DNA of 64,000 bases from Candidatus Avelusimicrobium pullarium (GCA_944323745.1 CALUTQ010000001.1:124001-188000), one strand, 5' to 3'; positions 15,443-25,132 are shown, counted from the first letter of the stretch. Program-made: numbers and translations. The notes: a model not told the origin generated them from the sequence alone.

Positions 15443-16261
15443 ATGCCCTTTTGGTTAAAAATGAATATGTTTTTCCGCTCGTTTTTTCTGCAGGCGGGCT
15501 GGAACTACGTCAAATACCAAAATTTAGGCTTTGCGCTGGTGATGATGCCTTTTCTGCGCAGGCTCTACCGCCACGACCCGGAAGTAATGCCCGACGTGCT
15601 GCACCGCTATTTGGAAGCGTTTAACACCCATCCGGTAATGGCGTCTTTCTGTTTTGGGGCTATGGCCAAAAAAGAAGAAACTATTGCCCGCACCAAAGCC
15701 TTGACCGAATATAAAGAACAAGTTGCCGAATGGACCGGTGCCCGCAGAGGTCTTTCCATTACGGCGGCCTCTATAGGCGACAGGCTTTTTTGGGGCACGC
15801 TTAAACCGCTGACGTTGCTTTTGGCCATCAGCATTTGGATCTTGCTGGGCGTGAACTTTTTTGAAACGGAACCTTTGCAGCCCGTTACTGCCTGGAGCGC
15901 TTTTGCCGCCGGCGCGGCGGCGTTTTTGGTATACAATACCATTGCGTTGTTTGTGCGTTGGCAGGGGTTACAAATCGGCTATGAGTCCGATGAATCATCC
16001 TGCTTCGGGCTTACCCGTTTTGACTGGAACAGAACCATTTACAATGCCAAACGCATCGGCATTTGCTTTGCCGTGGTGCTCATTTTGTTGGGGGTGCACC
16101 GCTACTTTACGGACGTGCGCGTGGATATAGAGTTTATTGCCCGTGCCGTGCTGGTGTTGTTTTTTATTATCATCTCGTTTGTCACGCGTCGTTTGCGCAT
16201 TCCCAACGTGTATTTATATTTAACGGCTGTAATAATTTTTAATTTGGTGTGTTTCTTTTAA
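15443..16261 (+). CDS. PTS mannose/fructose/sorbose family EIID
   Basis: Partner of EIIC in sugar translocation and unique to the mannose family of PTS. The 272-residue protein shows the N-terminal RSFFLQAGWNYVKYQNLGFA block, the HPVMASFCFGAM(A)KKEE segment, and C-terminal hydrophobic segments. Length is normal. It follows EIIC by 2 nt and precedes ptsH by 13 nt. Confidence 0.92.
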   Translation: MPFWLKMNMFFRSFFLQAGWNYVKYQNLGFALVMMPFLRRLYRHDPEVMPDVLHRYLEAFNTHPVMASFCFGAMAKKEETIARTKALTEYKEQVAEWTGARRGLSITAASIGDRLFWGTLKPLTLLLAISIWILLGVNFFETEPLQPVTAWSAFAAGAAAFLVYNTIALFVRWQGLQIGYESDESSCFGLTRFDWNRTIYNAKRIGICFAVVLILLGVHRYFTDVRVDIEFIARAVLVLFFIIISFVTRRLRIPNVYLYLTAVIIFNLVCFF

Positions 16262-16274
16262 TAAGGGGTTTGCC

Positions 16275-16544
16275 GTGATTACACAAGACATTAAAATTAC
16301 CAACCGCTTAGGTTTGCACGCACGACCGGCTGCAATGGTCGCGCAAACGGCTGCGAATTTTGAATGTGACATTAAAATCGCCAAAGACAAAGTGGAAGTA
16401 AACGCCAAAAGCATTATGGGGGTTATGATGCTGGCGGCGGAGTTCGGCTCCACCTTGCATTTGACCTTTGACGGAAAAGACGAAAAAGAAGCCGCCCGCG
16501 CCATCACGCAGCTTTTTACGAACAATTTTAACGAGGACTATTAA
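16275..16544 (+). CDS. ptsH: phosphocarrier protein HPr
   Basis: The phosphocarrier between EI and EIIA. The 89-residue protein carries both sites: His15 in RLGLHARPA, phosphorylated by EI, and Ser46 in NAKSIMGVMML, the HprK target. Presence of Ser46 together with hprK in the same operon means the regulatory circuit is complete. The start is GTG with AAGGGG upstream. It abuts ptsI with no spacer (TAA then ATG). Confidence 0.96.
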   Translation: MITQDIKITNRLGLHARPAAMVAQTAANFECDIKIAKDKVEVNAKSIMGVMMLAAEFGSTLHLTFDGKDEKEAARAITQLFTNNFNEDY

Positions 16545-18287
16545 ATGTTTGTCATTAAAGGTTTGCCAGCCAGCCCCGGTGTTGCCATAGGCCCAGCCGT
16601 TTTATTGCCTACGGCCGATTTTGCCGTGGCCAACCAGCACGTGGAAGCAACGGAAGTAAAGGCGGAAATTGCCAAATTTAACGCCGCCGTGCAAAAAACA
16701 CTGGCCGACTTAGACGAAAACGAAAAAAAATTGCGCCAAACCTTAGGCGGAGAATATGCCAATTTGATGTCTATGCACAAAATGATTTTGCAGGACCCGA
16801 TGCTTAAAGATTCAGTCATCGGCAAAATCAAAAAAGAGCATATGTCTGCCCAGGCGGCCATTTTCCACACATTGCAAGAGCTGGCGGCCTCGTTTGAAAA
16901 GCTGGAAGACAAATTTTTTAAAGAACGCCGCAACGATATTTTTGACGTGGGCAAGCGGCTGGTTAACCACCTGCAGGGCGACAAAGGACAGTTTTGGGCG
17001 TCCATCCGCCGCCCTTCCGTACTGATTGCGCGCGATTTATTCCCCTCGGATACCATCAGCCTGCAGGAAAACCAGATTATCGGTTTCTGCACCGATTTGG
17101 GCGGCAAAACCAGTCATACAGCGCTGCTGGCCCAAAGTTTAAAACTGCCCGCCGTGGTGGCGCTTTCCAACGCCGTACGCCAGGTAAAAGAGGGAGACAC
17201 GGTTATCGTGGACGGCGAAAACGGCCTGCTGATTATCAGCCCCGACCGCTACACGCTGGCCCGTTATAAAAAAACCCAGCGCGAAATAAAAAAAGCGGAA
17301 TCGCTGTTGCAAACCATCAATCATTTGCCTACCGTTACTTCGGACGGACGCAATTTCAAACTGATGGTAAACTTTGACCCGCGTACCGACACCAAAGAAA
17401 ACAAAAAACTCATTACCGACGGTCTGGGCCTGCTGCGTACGGAATTTTTGTATATGAACATTCCCCAACCGCCGACGGAAGAAGAACAGCATTTAATTTA
17501 TTTGTCCACGGCCAAAAAGTTTGATATGCGTCCCGTTACCATCCGCTTGGCCGATTTGGGCGCCGATAAAATGCCGGATTTCCCCTTGGATGAGTTTGAC
17601 AAAGACAACAACCCCTTTATGGGTTGCCGCGGCATACGGCTGTTTTTAAAAAACCCCGATTTAATGCACACGCAGCTGCGCGCCATCGTGCGCACCGCGT
17701 GTGAAGTGCCCGCCCAAATTAAGATTATGATTCCTATGGTGTCTGCCGTGGAAGAAGTGCGCCACGTGCGCGCCGCTTTGGACCAAGTGCTGGCCGAGTT
17801 TGAGAAAGAAGGCAAAAAGCCCGTTAACAAAATTGCGCTGGGCGCTATGATTGAGGTGCCCGCCGCCGCCATTGCGCTGGACGGGATGATTGGGGAAATA
17901 GATTTCCTTTCCATAGGCACCAATGACTTGATACAATATTTAATTGCGGTGGACCGCGTAAATCCGGAAGTGGCCCATATGTACGACCCCTGCCATCCGG
18001 CTGTGCTTCGCACCATACACCAAATTATTCAAACCGCGCATCAGCGCGGCAAACAGGTAAGCATCTGCGGGGAAATAGCCTCCGACGCCAAAATGGTGCC
18101 TATGCTGCTGGGGCTGGAGGTGGACACCCTTTCCGTTCCGCCGCGTATGTTTCTGCGTATTAAAAACCGCATACGCAATTTAAATTTTGAAGCCTGCTCG
18201 GACAATGCCCAAGCGGCACTGCTTGCTTCTTCGTCAGAGGAAATACGCAGTTTAGTAGAGCAAATGAACCAAGATGAAGATTCGTAA
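16545..18287 (+). CDS. ptsI: PTS enzyme I (phosphoenolpyruvate-protein phosphotransferase)
   Basis: Starts the cascade by moving phosphate from PEP to HPr. The 580-residue protein has normal length: the N-terminal HPr-binding helical region, active His191 in GGKTSHTALLA, and the C-terminal PEP-binding barrel with GLGLLRTEFLYM and the catalytic cysteine in QVSICGE near residue 502. It overlaps lepA by 14 nt. It is the only EI in the window, encoded together with HPr and a full EII complex. Confidence 0.96.
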   Translation: MFVIKGLPASPGVAIGPAVLLPTADFAVANQHVEATEVKAEIAKFNAAVQKTLADLDENEKKLRQTLGGEYANLMSMHKMILQDPMLKDSVIGKIKKEHMSAQAAIFHTLQELAASFEKLEDKFFKERRNDIFDVGKRLVNHLQGDKGQFWASIRRPSVLIARDLFPSDTISLQENQIIGFCTDLGGKTSHTALLAQSLKLPAVVALSNAVRQVKEGDTVIVDGENGLLIISPDRYTLARYKKTQREIKKAESLLQTINHLPTVTSDGRNFKLMVNFDPRTDTKENKKLITDGLGLLRTEFLYMNIPQPPTEEEQHLIYLSTAKKFDMRPVTIRLADLGADKMPDFPLDEFDKDNNPFMGCRGIRLFLKNPDLMHTQLRAIVRTACEVPAQIKIMIPMVSAVEEVRHVRAALDQVLAEFEKEGKKPVNKIALGAMIEVPAAAIALDGMIGEIDFLSIGTNDLIQYLIAVDRVNPEVAHMYDPCHPAVLRTIHQIIQTAHQRGKQVSICGEIASDAKMVPMLLGLEVDTLSVPPRMFLRIKNRIRNLNFEACSDNAQAALLASSSEEIRSLVEQMNQDEDS

Positions 18288-20103
18288 TTTTTCTATCGTA
18301 GCACACATTGACCACGGCAAGACAACGCTCTCCGACCGAATTTTGGAAGACACGGGCACCGTGCCCAAGCGCAAAATGCAAGCCCAACTGCTTGACGGTA
18401 TGGACTTGGAGCGCGAACGCGGCATTACCATTAAAGCCAAAGCCGTACGTATTCAATACAAAGATTATATTTTAAATTTGATTGACACCCCGGGACACGT
18501 AGATTTTTCTTACGAGGTGGCCCGCTCGCTGCGCGCCTGCGAAGGCGTGCTTTTGCTGGTGGACGCTTCCCAAGGGGTGGAAGCCCAAACCGTAGCCCAC
18601 GCGCATTTGGCGCAAAGCCTGGGTTTAAAGATCATTCCGGTAATGAACAAAGTGGACTTATCCCAAGCCGATGCTGACGCTTCGGAAGAACAACTGTGGG
18701 ATATCCTGCGCGAACCCGTAGAAGCCGAACGCGTCAGCGCCAAAACAGGGATGGGCATAGAACACCTTTTGGACCGTATTATTACCGATATTCCCGCCCC
18801 GCAGGGCGACCCCAACGGCCCCTTGCGCGCACTGATTTTTGACTCGTTTTACGACCCGTTCCGCGGCGTCATTATGTACGTGCGCATTGTAGACGGAAGC
18901 GTAAAAGCGGGGCAGACCATTCATTTTATGGCCACAGGCGCCACGTATAAAGTGGAAGAAGTGGGCTATATGACGCCCAAACAACTGCATAAAGCCCCTT
19001 CGTTAAGTATGGGGGAAGTAGGTTATTTGGTGGCCGGTATAAAAGACATCCATCAGGTAAAAGTGGGCGACACCGTTACCTTGGCCGACCGTCCCGCCAA
19101 AACACCGCTGCCCGGTTATGCCGAAGCCAAACCCGTGGTGTTTGCCAGCATCTTTCCGGTAGAGACGACGGACTTTCCGCTCTTGCGCACCGCGCTGGAA
19201 AAACTGAATTTGTCCGATTCTTCTTTCCATTATCAAAGCGAAACGTCCAAAGCGTTGGGCTTTGGTTTCCGTTTGGGGTTTATGGGTATTTTGCACATAG
19301 AAATCGTCAAAGAACGCTTGGAAAGAGAGTTCAACCTTTCGCTGATTGCCACAGCCCCCAACGTGGTGTATCACGTTAAATTTACGCCGCGCAAAAACCA
19401 CCCGCAGGAGCTGGCCGCCCTGCCCGATGCACCCGACGATCCCGGATATAAAATTATTGATAACCCGGCCAACTTCCCGCCGCACGGCGACATTATAGAC
19501 ATTAAAGAACCCGTCATCCATATTACGGTCGTCACGCCGGTGGAGTTTATGGACGGGGTAATGACGCTTTTGAAGGAAAAACGCGGCACGTTTATGAATA
19601 TGGAGCACCTTTCCAATCAGCGCGTCATCATTAAGTACGAAATGCCTATGGGCGAAATGGTGATTGATTTTTACAACAAGCTCAAATCTGTTTCCAAAGG
19701 GTATGCTTCGTTTGACTACGAGGTGGCGGGCTTCCGCAGTGCAGACGTGGTGCTGATGGAAATTTTACTGCACGGCACGCCGGTGGACGCGCTGTCTGTG
19801 GTGGTGCACAAAGACAAGGCCCAAAGCCAAGGCCGTGCCCTGTGCGCCAAATTAAAAGAGCTTATCGGCCGCCAGCAGTTTGAGGTGGCTGTACAGGCCG
19901 CCGTCAACGGCAAGATTGTCGCCAGAGAAACTATTCCCGCCTACCGCAAAGACGTAATAGCCAAATGTTACGGCGGCGATATCACGCGCAAACGCAAATT
20001 GCTGGAAAAACAGAAAGAAGGCAAAAAAAGGATGAAGGCCATTGGCAGTTTAAACATCCCGCAGGAAGCGTTTGTAGCTATGTTAAAGATTGACGAAGAA
20101 TAA
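18274..20103 (+). CDS. lepA: translation elongation factor 4 (LepA)
   Basis: A ribosome-associated GTPase that acts in 30S assembly and back-translocation under stress. The 609 residues carry the G1 motif AHIDHGKTT at 10-18, the switch region RGITIKAKAV, DTPGH, and NKVDL, followed by the LepA-specific C-terminal domain. It ends the hpf-PTS gene run, overlapping ptsI, and is closed by a strong terminator. Pairing with PTS genes is unusual and looks like operon convenience, though hpf at the other end also acts on ribosomes. Confidence 0.96.
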   Translation: MKIRNFSIVAHIDHGKTTLSDRILEDTGTVPKRKMQAQLLDGMDLERERGITIKAKAVRIQYKDYILNLIDTPGHVDFSYEVARSLRACEGVLLLVDASQGVEAQTVAHAHLAQSLGLKIIPVMNKVDLSQADADASEEQLWDILREPVEAERVSAKTGMGIEHLLDRIITDIPAPQGDPNGPLRALIFDSFYDPFRGVIMYVRIVDGSVKAGQTIHFMATGATYKVEEVGYMTPKQLHKAPSLSMGEVGYLVAGIKDIHQVKVGDTVTLADRPAKTPLPGYAEAKPVVFASIFPVETTDFPLLRTALEKLNLSDSSFHYQSETSKALGFGFRLGFMGILHIEIVKERLEREFNLSLIATAPNVVYHVKFTPRKNHPQELAALPDAPDDPGYKIIDNPANFPPHGDIIDIKEPVIHITVVTPVEFMDGVMTLLKEKRGTFMNMEHLSNQRVIIKYEMPMGEMVIDFYNKLKSVSKGYASFDYEVAGFRSADVVLMEILLHGTPVDALSVVVHKDKAQSQGRALCAKLKELIGRQQFEVAVQAAVNGKIVARETIPAYRKDVIAKCYGGDITRKRKLLEKQKEGKKRMKAIGSLNIPQEAFVAMLKIDEE

Positions 20104-20104
20104 C

Positions 20105-20133
20105 AAAACCCCCGCTTTAAAGCGGGGGTTTTG
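20105..20133. terminator. terminator between lepA and the first pilin gene
   Basis: AAAACCCCCGCTTT pairs with AAAGCGGGGGTTTT with almost no loop; A/T runs lie on both sides so it can serve both converging genes. Confidence 0.85.
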
Positions 20134-20141
20134 TTTAGCAA

Positions 20142-20657
20142 TTAATAGGCAAGAGCCCAATCGTCATCGTCTTCTAAATAGCGTAATAATTTATAATCAC
20201 TTTCGTTGTATGCAAGGGCAAGCCGGGGGGCCCAATTTTGCGCGGTGCCGGCTGAGGCCGACATATCATATCTCTTTCCTCTGGGCAATCGTTCTACCCA
20301 CCAGGAACACGCTTGGGACGAACACTCAGCCCTGTATAAAAAATATTTAGAGCTGCAATACCCTGTTGCATCACAACTTAACCCGCTGCGTACATCTATT
20401 CCGGAAACAACATCCGGATTTGTTTTGGTAAAAGAAACTGTTCCCGTAGTAGGGAGCCCCCCGTTTTCCATCATATAAATATTCATTGCCTTTTCCATAG
20501 CATTGATTTGCAAAAAAGCCTCGGCCAAATGGGCCTTTTCTACAGACTTCTCATACTGCGGCAAGGCAATAGCAGATAAGATGCCAATAATCAGTACTAC
20601 TACTAAAAGTTCAATAAGCGTAAAACCCCTTACGTTACGCTTTTTTAATTTTTTCAT
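20142..20657 (-). CDS. type IV pilin-like prepilin
   Basis: A 171-residue prepilin-like protein: short basic leader (MKKLKKRNVRG), cleavage after Gly before FTLIELLVVV with Glu5 in place, then a hydrophobic helix and a polar domain. The C-terminal domain has two close cysteine pairs (SCDATGYC and ECSSQAC) that could form disulfides. No pilus assembly genes lie nearby; it stands alone between two terminators. It may be a minor pilin or a pseudopilin of a secretion or adhesion apparatus. GGGGATT before the ATG is the ribosome site. The gene is more A+T-rich than its neighbours. Confidence 0.85.
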   Translation of the reverse strand: MKKLKKRNVRGFTLIELLVVVLIIGILSAIALPQYEKSVEKAHLAEAFLQINAMEKAMNIYMMENGGLPTTGTVSFTKTNPDVVSGIDVRSGLSCDATGYCSSKYFLYRAECSSQACSWWVERLPRGKRYDMSASAGTAQNWAPRLALAYNESDYKLLRYLEDDDDWALAY

Positions 20658-20745
20658 ATTTTAATCCCCTTTGGCAGATTTCTTTTATAGTTAAATTGTA
20701 TCAAAAAAGATTTTACTCAACATTTGCGAGACAATAGAAAGGGGT

Positions 20746-20784
20746 AAATAAAAAGCGGAACGTAAATCGTTCCGCTTTTTATTT
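20746..20784. terminator. terminator of the ispDF-cysS-add operon
   Basis: A perfect 17-bp stem, AAATAAAAAGCGGAACG with its complement, around a TAAAT loop, 11 nt after the adenosine deaminase stop. Confidence 0.9.
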
Positions 20785-20795
20785 CATTGTATCTG

Positions 20796-22010
20796 TTAGT
20801 CTAAATATTTCTTAACCAGAGCGTCATACCGGTTGATAACCTGACGGACAAACACGCGCCGGTCCATATACGTACCCGGGAAAAACGCCCCTTTAAAACC
20901 GGCAATGATGATGTTTTTAAACTCTTTGCGCGTAAGCGGGATATTTTTAACCAGCAGTTCCAGCTCTTTGCTGACCGTGGTATTGGACACCAGCCGATTG
21001 TCGGTAGCGATACTGACCGAGAGGCCGCGTTTAATCATTTCCCGCACGGGGTGGCGCGCCACAGACTTAATGTTGGGCAGCGTCTGCAAATTGCTGGTAA
21101 GGCACACCTCCACGCCGATACGTTCGCTGGCGATATAATTGGCCAACGCTTCCACATAGGCTTTTTTGTCTTTTACTTTGCGGTCTTTAATCATATCCGC
21201 ATCAAATAAATGCGTGCCGTGGCCGATGCGGTTGGCATAACAGTCCGTAATAGCCTGAAAAATAGATTCGGGACCGTAAGCTTCGCCGGAATGTACGGTT
21301 TTGCGCATAAAATTTTTGTGTACATAGCGGTAAGCTTCAATATGGTCCGAAGCCGGATATCCGGCCTCCTCGCCGGCGAGGTCAAACCCGACCACGGGCA
21401 ATTTTTCTTCCCGCACCAGTTTTACCACCAAGCGGGCTAGTTCCAACGAAGCCACACCAAAAATTTCGGACTTGGAATATTGCGAAAGCGCCCCAATCAA
21501 ATTTTTATAATACGGGGACATAAACGCGTTAAAACTGCGCATTGCACAGGCAATAACACCAAAATGGAAAGGCAAATCTTTTTCGTTTTTGACCGCCGGC
21601 AAGGCATTATGCTCTTTTTGGGCACGGCGCATACCGGCCACCACGGCGCGCACACTGTCCGCCACGGTCAGCTTGTCGCTGGCGTGCAGCTGCGGGGCAA
21701 AACGCACCTCCATATAGCGCACGCCTTCAGCCAACGCATCCTGCGCCAATTCATAGGCAATGCGTTCTATATTCTCGGCCGAGCGCATAACAGCCGTTGT
21801 ATAATCAAACCCTTTCAGATATTCCGGCAAAGACGCATACTGCTTTTTAAACACCTTTTCCCGCAGGCCTTTTTCGGTATAAGCGGGCAAGGCCACTCCT
21901 TCTTTTTGGGCCAGTTCAATAAGCGTGGAAAGACGCAGGGAACCGTCCAAATGCACGTGCAAATCAGCCTTGGGAATAAGGCGTATAAATTCGGCATTTA
22001 TGCTTTTCAT
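20796..22010 (-). CDS. add: adenosine deaminase family protein
   Basis: Deaminates adenosine or a related purine in salvage. The 404-residue TIM-barrel protein shows the zinc site: His18 and His20 in ADLHVHLDGS, the catalytic glutamate in TVHSGE, SNLQT, and the aspartate in ATDNRLVS. TDNR replaces the TDDP of E. coli Add, a variant I also know from actinobacterial Add proteins, so activity is likely kept. It has an insertion around residues 120-160 relative to the shorter family members. Its ATG overlaps the cysS stop by 4 nt; a terminator follows. Confidence 0.85.
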   Translation of the reverse strand: MKSINAEFIRLIPKADLHVHLDGSLRLSTLIELAQKEGVALPAYTEKGLREKVFKKQYASLPEYLKGFDYTTAVMRSAENIERIAYELAQDALAEGVRYMEVRFAPQLHASDKLTVADSVRAVVAGMRRAQKEHNALPAVKNEKDLPFHFGVIACAMRSFNAFMSPYYKNLIGALSQYSKSEIFGVASLELARLVVKLVREEKLPVVGFDLAGEEAGYPASDHIEAYRYVHKNFMRKTVHSGEAYGPESIFQAITDCYANRIGHGTHLFDADMIKDRKVKDKKAYVEALANYIASERIGVEVCLTSNLQTLPNIKSVARHPVREMIKRGLSVSIATDNRLVSNTTVSKELELLVKNIPLTRKEFKNIIIAGFKGAFFPGTYMDRRVFVRQVINRYDALVKKYLD

Positions 22011-23413
22011 TTTATCTTCTCCGTTTTCTGGCCTTGCGGCGTGTCTTTAACGGCGTATCCGGCCGCGGCGATAGCGGCGCGCAACTCATCCGATTTTTTG
22101 TAATCTTTGGCTGCGCGGGCTGCGGCGCGCTGAGCAAGCAGTTCCTGCACTTCCTGCGGCAGGGGTTCTTCTTTTTCCGGTACGGGCGCACGGAATAAAT
22201 CAAGCGCTAAAATACTGTCGGCAAATTTTAAAAATTCCACTTTTTCGGCTGCGTTCAAATCGGCTCCGCGCACTTGCTCCCACACAACGGCCAAGGCTTT
22301 GGGGGCGTTTAAATCGTCTTCCATTGCGGCGCGGAATTTGGCTTTTGCCTCATCCAGCCGCGGGCTTAGCACCGCCTGCTGGCGCTGGGCCGTTTGCACG
22401 GCTTTGGCCGCTTCCTGACGGAGCGTCTGCAAGCTCTTGCGGGCCGCGTCCAAAGATTCGTACGTAAATTCCAACTGCGTACGGTAATGCGCCGTTAAGC
22501 ACAAATAGCGGTAGTCCAGCGGGTCGTAGCCTTTGTCGCGCAGAGTTTGCAGCGTAACGAATGTGCCGCCGGACTTGGACATTTTGCCCGCGCGCAGCAC
22601 CAAAAACTCGCCGTGCACCCAATAGTCCACATATTTTTGACCGGTGGCGGCTTCGCTTTGGGCAATTTCGTTGGTATGGTGTACCGATACGTGGTCTATG
22701 CCGCCGCAATGGATGTCAATAGTCGGGCCCAAATATTTCATTGCCATTGCAGAGCATTCCACGTGCCACCCCGGGAAACCGACCCCCCACGGACTGTTCC
22801 ACTCCATTTGACGTTTTTTGTCTTTGGGAGAAAATTTCCACAGGGCAAAATCGGTCGGGTTTCTTTTTTCGTCGCTCATTTCCACACGGGCACCGCCTTT
22901 GAGCCCTTCCAAACGGCTGCGGCCCACCAAGGCGTCATAACGCGGGAATTTGGACGTATCATAATAAATGCCGTCGCTGGTGCGATAGGTATAGCCTTTT
23001 TCTTCCAGCGTTTTGACCAGCGCAATCATTTCCGGAATATGTGCCGTTGCGCGGGCAATAACCGTAGGACGGGTACAATGCAAGGCGTCAAAATCTTCAA
23101 AAAATTTCTGCTCGTAGAATTTAGCAATATCCCACGCGCTTTTGCCTTCGCGCGCGGTAGCCACTTCCATTTTGTCTTCGCCTTCGTCGGCGTCGGACAC
23201 CAAATGCCCCACGTCGGTCACGTTCATCACGTGTTTAAGCGGCATACTCAGGCGCAGCGTGCGGCAAAGCAAATCTTCAAAAATATACGTGCGCATATTG
23301 CCGATGTGGGCATAGTTATAAACGGTCGGCCCGCAGCAATACATCGTGGCCTGTTTGGGGTTTAACGGTTTAAATTCTTCTTTACGGCGGGTTTCTGTGT
23401 TATAAAGCAGCAT
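22007..23413 (-). CDS. cysS: cysteinyl-tRNA synthetase
   Basis: Charges tRNA-Cys. The 468 residues are normal for the bacterial enzyme: zinc ligand cysteine in MYCCGPTVY (24-32), class I signature HIGN at 36-39, the GWHVECSAM and IHCGGIDHV zinc/active-site blocks, and KMSKSGGT. The extreme C-terminus is short and lysine-rich. It lies in a minus-strand operon, overlapping the upstream lipoprotein gene by 14 nt and add by 4 nt. Confidence 0.96.
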   Translation of the reverse strand: MLLYNTETRRKEEFKPLNPKQATMYCCGPTVYNYAHIGNMRTYIFEDLLCRTLRLSMPLKHVMNVTDVGHLVSDADEGEDKMEVATAREGKSAWDIAKFYEQKFFEDFDALHCTRPTVIARATAHIPEMIALVKTLEEKGYTYRTSDGIYYDTSKFPRYDALVGRSRLEGLKGGARVEMSDEKRNPTDFALWKFSPKDKKRQMEWNSPWGVGFPGWHVECSAMAMKYLGPTIDIHCGGIDHVSVHHTNEIAQSEAATGQKYVDYWVHGEFLVLRAGKMSKSGGTFVTLQTLRDKGYDPLDYRYLCLTAHYRTQLEFTYESLDAARKSLQTLRQEAAKAVQTAQRQQAVLSPRLDEAKAKFRAAMEDDLNAPKALAVVWEQVRGADLNAAEKVEFLKFADSILALDLFRAPVPEKEEPLPQEVQELLAQRAAARAAKDYKKSDELRAAIAAAGYAVKDTPQGQKTEKIK

Positions 23414-23981
23414 TGGTTTGCGCCTCTTTGAGCAAAGTATTATATTGATTGACCAACGTATTAAAGAACAAGTTGCAGGTATCCTGCCCCACTTCGTTAG
23501 CGGCTTGTTCGCCTAAAATGCAGCTTACTTCAATGTCGGAAAGCGGGTTAACCGCCCCCACGCTGGCGATGGAATAGGTAAAGCCGGCCGGACGATACGT
23601 GCGCAGCGCCTGTTTGTAGGCCTCGTCCAGCGCCTTTTGGAAAATAGCCATATTTTTGGAATTGGCCGAAGCGCCCAATTTAACGCGTTTGGCCGCCGCC
23701 ACCACCGTTACATCGGTATAGCGCCCGTAGGAAGCGGCAATTTCTTCAGACGTAAAATCTTCGCTGCTGTCCGCCGGCTGCTGGGGCTGGTCAAAACCGC
23801 CTTCGCCCAAAATAGACGGGGCCGGCAGTTCGCCGTAATAGTTATCGGTCATAAAAGCGGAAGGGTTTTCGTAGGCGGAATAATCAATGCCTTTCAGCTT
23901 GCGTTTAGACGTATAGTCCACCGTACTGCACGCCGCCAATGCAAAAGAGCATAAAGTACAAAGCAGAATTGTTTTTTTCAT
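23400..23981 (-). CDS. predicted lipoprotein of unknown function
   Basis: A 193-residue exported lipoprotein: the signal ends in the lipobox LAAC (Cys about residue 17), the mature part is acidic and polar, with a helical C-terminal half and two late cysteines (SCILG and DTCNLF). I do not recognise a family. I begin at ATG 23981, which has GGAGAA upstream and overlaps the ispDF stop by 4 nt (ATGA); the frame is open 13 codons further. Its place between ispDF and cysS gives no functional clue. Confidence 0.78.
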   Translation of the reverse strand: MKKTILLCTLCSFALAACSTVDYTSKRKLKGIDYSAYENPSAFMTDNYYGELPAPSILGEGGFDQPQQPADSSEDFTSEEIAASYGRYTDVTVVAAAKRVKLGASANSKNMAIFQKALDEAYKQALRTYRPAGFTYSIASVGAVNPLSDIEVSCILGEQAANEVGQDTCNLFFNTLVNQYNTLLKEAQTNAAL

Positions 23982-25132
23982 TTGTTTTCTCCGATAAGTA
24001 ACGTAACCACCGCGTGGCACATAGCCGCTTCCCCGCGGCCGATTTCACCCACGTGTTCGTGGCTTTTCGATTTAAAACTGACGTTTTGAACGTCCATTTC
24101 AAAAATTTTAGCCAAAGACTGGCGCACTGCTTCATAGTGCGGGCTGATTTTGGGTTCCTGCGTAATCAGCGTAACATCCATATGCACGATTTGCGCCTGA
24201 TGTTCCCGCGCTATGGCCAAGACGCGGGCGGCAATTTTTTTGCTGTCTATGCCTTTGATTGTCGGGTCCGTCGGCGGGAAAAGCAGGCCGATTTCCCCCA
24301 AACACAAAGCGCCCAAAACCGCGTCGCACACGGCGTGAAGCACCACATCTCCGTCACTATGGCCCACAAACCCTTTGCTGTGCGGTATTTCCACCCCGCC
24401 CACAATAAATTTCCGCCCTGCGGCCATACGATGCAAATCAAAACCAAGCCCCGTGCGCTGACGGGCGCCGGCTTGCAAAAATGCTTCCGCCATAACCAAA
24501 TCCTCCGGCGTGGTAATCTTTAAATTTTTATAATCGGACGGCTCTATCTTTACATTTACGCCCAGCCGTTCCAACAGCTGCGACTCGTCCGTCGCGTCCT
24601 GCAAATGACCGAATTTTTCCAAGGCGCGGCGCAAAATGTCCGCCTTATAACATTGCGGCGTCTGTGCCGCCCACAGGCTGCTGCGCTCCAGCGTGCGTTC
24701 CACCGTGCCGCCGCGCACCTGTTTGACGGTGTCTTTCATCGGTACGGCCAATACGGCAGCGCCGTCGGTAAAACCGCGTTTAAGGCAGCGTTGGGCCGCT
24801 TGCGGGTTGACCAACGGGCGGGCTCCGTCGTGCACGGCGACCGCCTGCACGCGGTGATCCAGTTTCTTTACGCCGCTGATGACCGAAGCCAAACGCGTAG
24901 GCCCCGGCAAAGCAAACGTTAAATCGGAAAAATATTTTTTTAGGACTTCCTGATTTTCAGGCGAGGTAACAACCACAATCTGTTTTACGCACGCAATTTG
25001 CTTAAAAGCATCCACCGCACGCACCAGCACCGGCCTGCCCGCCAAAGGCAGCATTTGTTTGGGGCGGCCCATCCGTTTGCCCAGGCCGCCGGCCACAATA
25101 ACCGCGCCGGCAAAGGAAAGTTGTTCTTGCAT
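23978..25132 (-). CDS. ispDF: bifunctional IspD-IspF of the MEP isoprenoid pathway
   Basis: One 384-residue protein does two non-consecutive steps: the N-terminal IspD domain (1-220) makes CDP-methylerythritol, and the C-terminal IspF domain (226-384) makes the cyclic diphosphate. IspD is shown by AGGLGKRMGRPKQML with Lys25, and HDGARPLV. IspF is shown by Asp232 and His234 in GFDLHR, His258 in GHSDGD, and the final EIGRGEAAMCHA. Fusions of this kind are known in several proteobacteria. One base separates its ATG from the upstream PIN-TRAM stop. Confidence 0.94.
   Translation of the reverse strand: MQEQLSFAGAVIVAGGLGKRMGRPKQMLPLAGRPVLVRAVDAFKQIACVKQIVVVTSPENQEVLKKYFSDLTFALPGPTRLASVISGVKKLDHRVQAVAVHDGARPLVNPQAAQRCLKRGFTDGAAVLAVPMKDTVKQVRGGTVERTLERSSLWAAQTPQCYKADILRRALEKFGHLQDATDESQLLERLGVNVKIEPSDYKNLKITTPEDLVMAEAFLQAGARQRTGLGFDLHRMAAGRKFIVGGVEIPHSKGFVGHSDGDVVLHAVCDAVLGALCLGEIGLLFPPTDPTIKGIDSKKIAARVLAIAREHQAQIVHMDVTLITQEPKISPHYEAVRQSLAKIFEMDVQNVSFKSKSHEHVGEIGRGEAAMCHAVVTLLIGENK

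Noticed and set aside
20796-22010. Adenosine deaminase with a broken active site (TDNR instead of TDDP)
   Set aside because: The zinc-binding aspartate is kept and the same variant is known in other adenosine deaminases.
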